Source: Thelephora terrestris
Taxonomy: Eukaryota; Basidiomycota; Agaricomycetes; Thelephorales; Thelephoraceae
Assembly: GCA_015956445.1 (NCBI GenBank)
Contig: WIUZ02000001.1
Span: 3,472,001-3,536,000 of the forward strand
Direction: 5' to 3'
Length of the DNA: 64,000 bases
A program made the translations under genes and the position numbers. Below, piece after piece: positions 33,032 through 43,857 of the stretch. The notes below the pieces were generated by a model, which worked only from the letters and a program-made list of their open reading frames with translations, did not search any database and was not told the origin of the DNA. The stretch's first letter is position 1. Each line of letters starts with the position of its first letter.

Positions 33032-35241
33032 ATGTCTACACAGACGCTGCCGTTGCTGCTGCCGGCGAGCGTTCTTGGGAAAAAGTCGGGCCCTGATCCC
33101 CACGAGTGGCAACCGTCAAAATTTCGACAGGCTCCTCAACCTCCTCCGACGGACGATTCGAAACAACATGACCTAGAAATGGCTGCCGCTAGACAACTCA
33201 TTGACGGAAAGGCTTTCAAGAAGGTACGGCCTAGAAGGACAATCGACTACTTCTCCGGGGTCGGGAGGTGGACATTGGTAGGCTCCCACAGATCGTGTCA
33301 GCGTCGCGTGGTCTCACGAAGATATCAGTTGCGCAAGACGTCACCAAGTCCGCGGTATATACCGTACATGAGGCCAGCAGCGCCGTATATAATTGACGTA
33401 TGGAACCCTTCGGACCATATGCAGCTGTACCAGTATTTCACTGAATATACGTGCTCTTCATCCGCCACATTTTCAGCTTCTCCCGCCAAAAGCCTATCCG
33501 GATAACTCTTCAACATCGCTATGCACCAAGTTCGTTCACACGTCGACAAACAAGATTCGCTGTCCCGTAAATTGCGTCGTGGTGAGTACCTTCATACAGA
33601 TTCTACTCGCCGAATCTGGACGCTGAGACGTTATATTACGGCTATGGTAGTGGACTCCAGAATGTCGACGCGTTTTGACCGGATCTACGAGCGGTGAATT
33701 CACCCTGTGGAACGGACTGACGTTCAACTTCGAAACGATCCTTCAGGCGCACGAGACGGCGATCCGCGCGATGCGATTTACCCACTCGGGAGCCTTTTTG
33801 GCCTCTGCAGATCAAAGCGGGGTGATCAAGTATTTCCAACCCAATATGAACAACCTAACGGCCTGGAACGGTCATCGCGAAGCCATCAGAGCGTTGAGTT
33901 TCAGCCCAGATGACAGGAGGTTTGCTACCGCCAGTGATGATTCGACCGTGCGGATATGGGCCTTTGAGGAACAACGAGAAGAACGAGTATTGACAGGTAA
34001 TCATAGGTGATGACATGCACGCATTTCCGGTGCTAATATTTTACAGGTCATGGATGGGACGTGAAATGTGTGGAGTGGCACCCAACTAAAGGGTTGCTGG
34101 TGTCTGGAAGCAAGGATAATATGATGAAGTTCTGGGATCCAAGGACTGGGAACTGCATCTCTACTCTGTAGGTCCCTCGCGTTAACCCGCGACCTGTTGC
34201 TCTAACAACCTTCGTAGCCATTACCATAAGAACACAATCCAAGCATTAGCGTGGTCTCCAAACGGAAACATGGTCGCTAGCGCTTCGAGAGACCAGACCG
34301 TTCGCGTCTTCGATATCAGAGCAATGCGGGAGGTACAAACTCTCAGAGGCCACAAAAAAGAAGTTTGTTGTGCGTTTAGTATTCCTTTCGGCCCTCGAGC
34401 ACAAAGCCTATTCACATCTGACGAATCGCGTTCTCTAGCTGTAACATGGCATCCTTTCCACCCTGTTCTCGTATCAGGCGGGTCCGAAGGGTCGATCCTT
34501 CACTGGGACCTTTCCTCATCGCCTGTCCCCCCGTCATCACTCACACAGCCCTCATCCTACGACCCCTCGGCGGCATTCTCTTCCGTTCACTCTCCACCTC
34601 CCCGTGCGACGCTCTCGCAAGCCCACGACTCAAATGTCTGGGCTTTGGCTTTCCACTCACTAGGCCACCTTCTCGTTTCGGCTTCGAACGACCACACGAC
34701 AAGGTTCTGGTGTCGCGAGAGACCAGGTGACGCCGCCAGTGTCTTTTCGGGGGGTGGGGAGAAACCACCAGAGATGGACCCCAACGCAGGGGATCAAGAA
34801 GATTACGAGGATCTTATGGTTCCTGGATTTTCTGGCAACGGACCGGGCGAGAACTGGTGGGAAGACCAGATGGATGGAGGCGCTGGTGGAGCCGGAGGTG
34901 GAGGTGGTGGGCTTCCGGGAATGGGATCGACAGTCGGCAGGTTCTCCCATATGGATCCATATGGATCTGGAAGAGATGCCGGTGGCCACGGCGGCGGATC
35001 AGGCGGTACCGAGGACTTTATCCCTGGATTTGGGGGCGTGGGTGAGGGCAGCGGAAGTGGAGGTGGATACTCGGGCGGACGAGAAGGAGGGCACGGAGGC
35101 GGGTATGGAGGTCCCAGGCGGGACGACGATCGTGATCGTGATCACTATGGAAGAAGTGACGACAGAGGGAGAGGAGGTAGGGGTGACCGTCAACGTTGGG
35201 CAGGTGGCGGGGGTGGTGGAGGTGGCCGCAGGAGATACTGA
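33032..35241 (+). CDS. PFS2: Pre-mRNA cleavage/polyadenylation WD40 factor Pfs2/WDR33
   Basis: WD40 scaffold of the cleavage and polyadenylation factor, which in the human complex recognises AAUAAA. Seven exons: 33032-33277, 33329-33397, 33477-33581, 33651-33996, 34047-34167, 34218-34369, 34439-35241, giving 613 residues. Family signatures: [81 protein letters not shown], and [16 protein letters not shown] at the end of the propeller. The last 130 or so residues are Gly-rich with GGG runs and RGG-like [11 protein letters not shown], likely RNA-binding and disordered. Intron 1 (51 nt) is in frame and has no stop. The intron ending at 34438 needs donor GTGCGT at 34370 to keep VCSVTWHP. Confidence 0.95.
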
Positions 35242-36121
35242 ACCATCCCTCGTCCACGGTTTTTCCCCGGACACAATCGTGTTCATTTTGGTAACTGGTG
35301 CACACAATGTAATATTTTACTAACGAGACAAATACAACGCAACCACAGTTGGCATGAAGGGGCTCAGGTGAACCCAACGGAAAACCCGATTTTTTGATTG
35401 CACCTGTTAATCCGGTAGCAGACGATATAATAAGAGGACGCCCCGAAAGGGGCAGATAAACTACTTGTGTGTGGGGGGGCATAGGCCCGTTCACGGCGCA
35501 CGGCGTGCACGCGATGAAGCATTTGTGGTGGATATGGAGAAACTTGGGGGGATGAACCGGCAAAGGAATAGGGGGGGGATGATGGGGTGGCGGAAACGAA
35601 GGGTGGAGGAGGACTCTGCGTGAAATAAATTTGCGATCCAGGGATAAAATGGTTTCAGAGCGCCTCTACCTGGCGTTGATATCATACATTGGGAAAGAAA
35701 ATTGGTAAAGAGAGGGATGTGGAAGGGCAACGAGGGAGAATGATAAGGTCCGAACCAAAAGGGAGTGGGAGTGAGAGGCAGTGGTCGCGTTGACGTGCGA
35801 GACATGACGTGCAGACACAGATGATAGATAATGCACAAACACAAACAGGAGGCGAGAGAAAGACACAGGATAGTAAGGATAGCATTGCGAGTCCTTGTTA
35901 TAGCACAACGCTATTGTGGTAGTGGGGCACAAAAGCGCACATATCGAGTGTGGATGTGGATGTGTAGGGGTGGGAGGCCAACGATCGTCACGGATGACAT
36001 GAGGACAGAAGCGTGTAGTCGTGACCACATGATATAATACAGCGGAGTTCAAGAAGATAGTAGGAGGGAGAAAGATGGGGAAGTTTGCTCCACGAGGGCG
36101 CCCAATCAATGGCAGGTCATT
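35242..36121. other. Convergent intergenic region
   Basis: 880 bases between the stops of PFS2 (+) and the CBM21 gene (-). Contains only 3' UTR-like sequence; no supported frame. Confidence 0.5.
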
Positions 36122-38538
36122 CTAAAGCCTGAACGGCATAGTTGTTGGGGAATGTGTCGGCGTAAGCGCCCCACCGAGTGACGCTAGGTCATCGCAACTT
36201 GAGCGTCGCGACTTGTGCGGAGATTCCGGGTGCTCGATCTGTGACGTTGTCCTTCGAACCTGACGAAGGATGTCCTCGATGCTTGATGCTGAATGGGAAC
36301 GTTGCAAAACTTCCTCGGGGACCATAAGCGCTTCGGCAGCCGCAGCTAAACAACTTGCACCATCGCCCGCGGTACCGCCGAGGCCTAATACGCCGCCGTC
36401 ATCCCTAGACCCAACAGTCGACCGAGTTTCACTTCCTGAACTCGTATAGAAGCAAAACCTAGCGTTGGTGTTTCCCAATCATACGATCGATCGATGCCAT
36501 CGCACCAAAAAATAAGCAAACATGGTTTCGTTAGCACGAGAACATTGATGGAGGAAGTTATCCCTTCACCCAATCGGGGAAGAGACGACCAGAAATGGAA
36601 TGAGCGTGCTTACCTATTTATGATCGACGCCATTTCCTTGGATGAAGTAGACGCGGCAATTACTGTAGGTGAAGGCTGGGAAGATGAAGACACCGAGGAG
36701 CTACACGAGTCATCACTTGATGTCCGCTCGATTTCCCCAGGCATGTGGAACTTCGGAACTTGAGAGATGGGAATCAACGTCTCCCCATCGTTATCAGCAT
36801 CTGTGGCACCAGTTCCGCCACCAGCCTTGTCCCTGGGTGGGACCAGATCGAACACAGCCTTGAACTTCTTTCCATCCGGGGAACCCGTATCTGCAAGCCC
36901 GCTGGGCGACCGAACATCGAAGCTTCCTCGTATATGATTCCTGAAGCTACCGGGTAAAAGCCGAGTGGCGATCTCGGGTGTCGTGTTCTCGTCGCCGAAT
37001 CGAGGTGAACCGCGAGTGGTATCAATAACCTGTGACCGGGTGGCGCTGTGCCGTTGGTTGACTAGGGGTGATTGGTTGGGTTTCCGGGACCAAGGGAAAA
37101 CGCTACTCGAGGCTGGCTGGGGAGCTGATGGAGGGTGGGAGGGGGTAGGATAGTCTGCTGGCTTCCATGGCTTCTTCAGTGAGGCTTCCCATGTATAACG
37201 AGATGACAGTGAGGTGGAAGAGCTGAAAAAGAAATCCTCGCCTGCGCTGCCAGACCCCCGTCGACGGTGGAACCGTTGTGCGTCCTTCAGTGCCTCCGTC
37301 GACTGGACATGCTGGAGCTTCTTGGTCAGATTCGCGACAGCCTCCTCGTCTGAAGCATACTGGATCTGTGCGATGGCCCCGTGCGACTTGGTGGGCGCAG
37401 GGAGGGAGAACTTGATCTTGTAATCATTTCCCCAATTGTTATCCCAGATTTCTCGCCCGTTGACCGTGTACCGAATGGCCATGAACAGGGTCTTGTCCTC
37501 GATCTTGGAAAGGATGTCGTGTAGCCGGATGACAAAACTGAAGCGATCAAAGGCCCCGTGAGCCAGCGGCTGCTCGTACTTTGCGGAGACCTCGCTCGTC
37601 GTTTGCCAAAAGTCGAATGTGAAGCGCACAGCGACAGACTTTTGGAAGGCGAGATTCCTGACCTTTACATGACCGCATATAGTTGCCTCTTTCGACAAGG
37701 CGACATCCTCAAGCATCACATCTACATCCATCGTCCACCGTTGAGGCATGTTGATAACCTCCATGACCAGTAGCCTCTTCTTCTCGTCGTCAGACGATGC
37801 CCTATGAATAGGCGCCGGGGCTTCAGACTCGGTGCCGCTCTCCTCAGTCGGGCTCCCATCGCGAGACACGGCAATCGGTTTTTGTTCCGCAAAAAATAGC
37901 TTGACGTGGTCTAGCCGTTCAGCAAAACTGACGGACTTTGATCGTATATGATGGGGAGTGCCAGGCTCGCTTTTGCTGGTAAGTTTACCGGTAACAACTG
38001 CCAGGCTAGGTCGTGGGGTTGGCGTTCTGCATTTGAGGGAGGATTTTAAAGGCTCTCCAGACTTTTTACGGATGTTGCCATCAAAAGAAGGGGAGGGACT
38101 GAGGATAACGGCAGAATCGGTTGTCAGGTCCGGTTCGTCAAGCGCCAAGGGGGGGATAGTTTGTGAGCAAGGGAAGGTCTGTGCCCTGCCTGATGCCGTC
38201 AACTGTGGACTCTGGCGAGGAAAGTCGAGGGTCGAGACGTGAGAAGATTGGACGGGTTGCAGGGGCAACAGTGGTTGGATCTTATGCTGCACCCGAAGCT
38301 TCGCAGAACGACCAGATTCTGAGTCGGGAGCACCATTGGCCTTGACAAGGTATTGTGACTCGTTGTTGGGAGGGTGAGCGACAGGGTTTGGAGGAGGGAA
38401 GGGGAAGATGGCCTGGGAATTGGGCATGGATGAGCGCCTGCGTGGGATAAATGGCAAAGGCATTCCGGCATGGTTGGAATGGCGCGAAAAAGAGTTCACG
38501 TCCCCCACTCGAGAGGAGTGGTAGACAGCAGAGCTCAT
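36122..38538 (-). CDS. PP1 regulatory subunit with CBM21 domain (Gac1-like)
   Basis: Predicted 753-residue glycogen-targeting subunit of protein phosphatase 1. Exons 36614-38538 and 36122-36458; intron 36459-36613 is 155 nt, long for this genome. Residues near 201-209 read KSVSFAERL, an RVxF-type PP1-docking site. Residues about 265-390 form the CBM21 domain (QKSVAVRFTFDFWQTTSEVS, AIRYTVNGREIWDNNWGNDY), with WDNNWGNDY the characteristic carbohydrate-binding signature. The rest is Ser/Pro-rich. Family role: bring PP1 to glycogen and activate glycogen synthase. ATG 38538 is preferred over an upstream frame because a consistent 5' UTR intron (38556-38634, GTAAGT...CAG) removes the earlier ATG-like codon. 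Confidence 0.9.
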
Positions 38539-39697
38539 TTCTCGCTGCGAAGATGCTGGGGTGGAAAAGAAAAGGAATGAGGAACGAGGTGATCGGCGCC
38601 CACAATGCACGGTCTAGAACTCTAATTCACTTACCTCGGCGTACCGTGGGCCGGGTGCGTTGATGGGAGTCCGGAGCAACAGAAGAAATAAAAGGGAGGG
38701 AGAAAGATAGTAGCGGTGAGTTGTGGGAGCGATGGGAGAAGTGGCAAGAGGATCGTCGGGGTCGACAGAAGGGGCTCGTATATTCGTCGGTGTCTCGAAA
38801 CTGTTTCGAGATGTGCCTGATGGAAGGTTATTGCGTTATTCACGACGTCATGCACCGAAATACAACCGGTCTACAACGTGCGAACGAGCGCTTACTGGGG
38901 ACGCTCTCGGTCGCGCAACGTTGTGAGAGGTTCAACCTGGGGAGCCGGGTGGGCTCGGGTGAGCAACGAGAATGGACTGGACCCAAGGAAAAGATTGGAC
39001 GATGTTCGAATAATTGCTGCCACACCAGATAGGGTGTAGAGGTTGACCAGAGATTGGCGGGATAGGGTGGAGAGAGCTTATGGTAAGCGAGTAACGACCC
39101 TGGGTGGCGCCAGGATGGAGCGGACGCCTTGGAGGAGGTGCAGGTCGTCGTCCCTTCAGTCGCTGGGGTGGAAAGGGAGAGAAGGGGCCTGGACAGGGGC
39201 TTTGAGAAAGTTGAGACGAACCCGAGATTTAATATTTAGTGATCGACAGAACCCGTCCGGTCCGGGTCTCAATTTGGGACTGGCCCTGGCCTACGCCTTT
39301 ATCTCCGCTTCTGCTCGACCAACAGTGAAATCGACAAAGCATGGACACGGACCCCGCAATGTTATCCATGCGATCTTACTTTTCATCGTTAAAGTCATGA
39401 CATGGAGGGGAAGACTGAGTGAACGCCAAAGCGTTCCTTCCCGAGTTGGCATGGCTCTGTTACAGCCGCTCCAGCCGCGATTAATACCACACATTTGTCT
39501 TTCGACGGCCTTGTTCAGGTACTTAGCGTATAACCCATAGTTTCGAGTTCTCTCCCTCCCTCCATTCTACGACCTTTTTTTCCCGATTTCTTGGGTTTAA
39601 AAATGCACGAAAGTTCTTCGCGTTTATCAAGGCACGATGGTCAAAAAATCGGCTGATCAACACATCGGTTGTCAGCCACTTCTTACTCCCGCCCCCC
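38539..39697. other. Divergent promoter region, CBM21 gene and F-box gene
   Basis: 1.16 kb between two divergent starts. It includes a 79-nt 5' UTR intron of the minus-strand gene at 38556-38634. No TATA box stands out. Confidence 0.5.
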
Positions 39698-41449
39698 ATG
39701 CAACATCTCCCGCTGCTAGAATTCCCAATTGATATCCTGTTTCTGATCCTCTACGAATTGTCTATAGTGGACTTACTAAACCTCTCCTCGGTATTTTTTA
39801 TCATCATCCGTCACTGACATCCGTACCAATCCGTCCCCTAACAGACTTGCAAGACTTTCTACCTCATCTCCAAAGACAGATGCGTCTGGCTCCAGCAGCT
39901 CAATTCGATACGCGCCCGCATGCCATTCCTTCACAAAGATCGCCCAAATCTCCTACAAGCTTCCACAGATGTCCTACGACTAGAATCAATTCGCCAAACA
40001 CGCCTCGACCGTCTTTGGTGTCGCCATGACTCCCCACCCGGACGAATCATCGAACTTCAAGTCGAAGAGACCGTCAACTTCTTCACCGTGTTTCCAGGTG
40101 GGCAATGGCTCGTAATCATCCTCGAAGATGGTCGCCTTTGTCTGCGAGAGCTCCGTGAACGCGACCCTGCCCCAAGGTCGATGACCGTGAAGCTTGGAGC
40201 CTCCGTGCGAGAGGTTATGCACAACTTCTGGGCTTCCAGGGCAGTAGACGGAAGTGCTATCCTGGCATTGTCCCAATATGCCACCAGCCACTCGTGAGCC
40301 TCCGACCCGATCTCTGGTCTTTTCCCAAAAAGCACAACTGAAAATTCAACCCTTCTCATAGCGTCATGCACTTCTATCGTATCTCCCCAGCGGAGATGTC
40401 TATTTCGTATTTGGGGAATAAACATCTGCCAAAGTGCAGATGGGCTTCACCCATCCGTAACTACCCCGCATCAGAGGACCTCCTCGCGTGTTTACACCTG
40501 GGGTGCGAACCAGGGACAATGGCTCTCACCCTGCTGGTTATCCCTGATCCCCTGGATCCCCACAACGAGTTTGCGTGCCAGGAAATTGCGACTATCGGGC
40601 TTGGGAAATTTGTGCGTCATCCTAGATCAGACGCAACGATTCAGTAACTCTGACCCACGTTGACAGGAAGAGATTTTTGAAGGAGAAGACGAACTCTTCT
40701 CGATTTGCGTTCCGTACACCCATATCCTCGTCGTCACTCACGGTTCAACTTCCATCAAGATCTTCAACATCCCACCCCTCGAAACCCTCCCCACCAGCCA
40801 GTCCCAGAAGCTGAACGTTCCATCAGCGCAGCTCATCTGGGAGTGGCGCACCCCCTACGCTTTTCCACCGCCCTTCGAGCCCACAATCCTGATGCCCCAC
40901 ACGCCTTGCCAGCTAGTGCTACCAGGAGAGAAATACACCCGAAATTTCCACCTGGTGGCTGAGGATACCCTCACTCTCCACCTTATCGAGTTCACTGTTT
41001 CTCGATCCACTGTGCCGGGTGCAAAGGTGAAGACGGTCATAAAACATCGTATGCACAACAGAGAACGGGAAGCCATAGAGGGTAACACATACCTCGCTCT
41101 ACGATCCCACCGGGGGGCCTGGTTGACCAAGGGAAACTACGATTTGACGTTCTCGACGTTGACTTTCCAAGACTACTCTAAAGATTACCTTGAAGGGACG
41201 GACAAGAGCTACCCCTTGCCCCTCGGATCGTTCGGGGTTAACTGCAATGTTTTTGAGCCACATCTCGTAGACTGGGACTACGACGAAGCTTCTGGTCGCT
41301 TTTGTTTGTTGGTGCAGGGTGAGGATGGAGATTGGGCAGTGCTTTTAGTTGACCGGCTCGAGGCCTATCCGAACTCCGAACAAGGGGTTCCGCCCAGACT
41401 CCCCTACCCGTTTGTCTCTGGGGTTGAGACGTGGGGAATGGTAACGTAG
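39698..41449 (+). CDS. F-box protein
   Basis: Predicted 524 residues from exons 39698-39790, 39845-40293, 40362-40611, 40667-41449, all in phase. Residues 5-50 are an F-box: LLEFPIDILFLILYELSIVD, LLNLSS, then after the first intron TCKTFYLISKDRCVWLQQL. F-box proteins join Skp1-cullin ligases and choose substrates. The rest alternates short beta-like segments (FTVFPGGQWLVIILEDGRLC, HILVVTHGSTSIKIFNI) that could be a degenerate propeller, but I cannot assign repeats. Substrate unknown. The glutamate 5-kinase gene starts only 167 bases after the stop. Confidence 0.82.
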
Positions 41450-41616
41450 TTGTTTACGTAACGTAGCCCGCGGGGGGGTGTAAAGATAGTAGTGTACACA
41501 TAGACGTACGGAAGTCCGAATATTAATTCCCCCGCGCACATGGGTGGGAATGGGAAAGGCCGACGGGGCTGAGAAGGGAATGAAGGGTGGGTGAATGCAA
41601 AACCGGATCTTGTTCA

Positions 41617-43615
41617 ATGTCATCTCGCAATCGCGGATCTACGAGCACAATCGTCATAAAACTCGGTAAGATCCTCTTCTTCATCCAATAAAGCAGCAAT
41701 GGGGATGTCCGTTTGACCTTTTCCATTTGTGGTTCCGTATACGCCGTGGATGCTCTCGTGATGGTCTGGATCGCCAGGGACATCCTCGATTATCCATGAA
41801 ACGACCCACCAGCCCCTCCTCTCGACTCTCTCTCGGGTGGTCGAGACGGTGGTGCGCTTAAAATCACAAGGCCACAAAGTGGTCCTCGTCAGCTCTGGAG
41901 CTATCGGAGTCGGTTTGAAGAGGATGGAAATCCCGAGCAGGCCCAAGAGTCTTTCTGGAAAACAGGCAAGCGGAATATAATTTCACCCCCTCCCGCTTCC
42001 TGAGTGAAATGTGAACCTGAATTGAATGAGTCGCGTTTTCTTTTTGTTTTTTGAAGGCTCTTGCGGCGATTGGACAAGGACGGCTTATTGCGTTGTGGGA
42101 TAACTTGTTTGGCCAGCTTGGTCAACCGATCGCTCAAGTCCTCTTGACGAGGGGGGATATTTCAGACGTGAGTTCCCGTCTGTTAGAGGACGAAGCCCCG
42201 GTGCTGAGTTGTGCCCTCTTGTTTTCTTGTTGCCATTCAGCGGACGAGGTACCTCAATGCGGTCAACACCTTCAAGGAACTGTTATCGATGGGCGTAGTG
42301 CCGATCGTAAACGAAAATGACACCATCTCCGTCAGCGTAAGTTTCGCCGCGGTTTTCGTATTCGATGTTCCGGAGGTGCCCTGACCGGATGTATCCAGGA
42401 AATTAAATTTGGGGACAACGATACGCTGTCGGCCATAACCTCGTCCATGGTTCATGCCGACTATCTCTTCCTGCTGACGGACGTAGAGGGACTATACTCG
42501 GCAAATCCGCGCAAGGATCCTGATGCGAAGTTCCTGGAAGTTGTATCTTCCGTGGCAGAAGCTCGGTTGGAAGGTATGGAGCCAGCCAATTCTATTTCTT
42601 TTGCCGCAACTCCCCCTTTATCAATACCTTTCATCCCCTCTTCCGTGGTTCCCATTGCATCAAAGCGACATGCAGATCTTTGACCTGGGTATTATACAGT
42701 CAGTACCGCCACGCTCGGATCCAACCTCGGAGTCGGCGGAATGGAAACGAAACTCATCGCGGCGGGGATCGCGACAGAAGCGGGCGTGAGCGTCATCATC
42801 GCTTCTTCCAAGAACCCGGAAAACATCCTGTCCATCATCGAATACCACGCCACCGTTTCCGTTCCTGGGGTGGGGGACCCCTCGACGATCGTGCGACCTA
42901 AGCACACGTTGTTCAAGCCCTCGCTGAACCCCATGAGGGACATGAAGTCATGGACGGCCCACACCCTCTTTCCGGTAGGCACCGTCGTCATCGACACCGG
43001 AGCTCACGTCGTTTTGTCGAGGAAGGAATCTGGGGGGAGGCTCCTGCCTGTCGGAGTTATCGGAGTTAGGGGATCGTTTGCGTCTCATCAGGCAGTCAGG
43101 ATATGCATCAGAGCCAAGACGGATTCCGTTGATGCGACCGGAACGGCTCGAGCGGAAGAAGATACGGAAGCTGCCGTTAGGGAGTACACGCGAGGGATCC
43201 CGACGGCTTCTGGGTCTGCCACCCCGACGCTTGAGAGCCGAAGAGCCTCGAGTTCCGATTTGACGACATTGACGAGCGGTGGGGCTCACCAGCTGAGCGA
43301 CTTGAATCTTCCAAACGCGATCGACGAGGACCGGGTCGTCCTCGGAGACACCGATCCCATAGATTCTTGGCAACTGGTCGAAGTCGGAAGAGGATTAGCC
43401 AACTACAACTCGGAACAAATAGACAAAGTGAAGAGGATGAATAGGTACGTGCATCCGTCATCTTTTTACCGGGTCCCCTTGATTCTCCAACTTCCGCGGT
43501 GTACGGAGATTACTCACCGTTTTCCGTGTCACGTAGTTCATCCCTCTCTAAAATCCTTGGCTACGCGGATTCAGACTACGTCGTCGAGAACATTACGATC
43601 AGAATTCCCCCATGA
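41617..43615 (+). CDS. PRO1: Glutamate 5-kinase with PUA domain
   Basis: First step of proline synthesis: ATP-dependent phosphorylation of glutamate to gamma-glutamyl phosphate. Seven exons: 41617-41665, 41778-41965, 42057-42167, 42241-42336, 42399-42573, 42700-43444, 43537-43615; 480 residues. Kinase marks: [73 protein letters not shown] and [12 protein letters not shown]. The C-terminal PUA domain starts near [14 protein letters not shown] and is interrupted by a Ser/Thr/Glu-rich insert of about 80 residues before [13 protein letters not shown] and the final [12 protein letters not shown]. The intron at 41966-42056 has a GC donor (CAG|GCAAGC); reading through instead meets a stop within a few codons. 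Confidence 0.95.
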
Positions 43616-43857
43616 TAATCAGATTCACTGTACTCTATAATATCTCACAAGGGTAGGGGGGCGCTGTATACAACGCTCCCACCCTTGTATAGAGATGGCT
43701 AAAATACGGGCAAACTAAAAAAACCGCAGCGGCGGTTACGCGTACTTATATAGATGTCTCAAGGGTTGGGGCGACAAATGCACGGACGCGGTCGGGTATG
43801 GGTGGGAATCGGATACCAGTAGATTACCGTCACAGACATCCCTCCAAACCAGCAATT

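Noticed and set aside
38608-38610. Earlier start of the CBM21 gene near 38610
   Set aside because: The codon is not ATG and it falls inside a well-formed 5' UTR intron (38556-38634).
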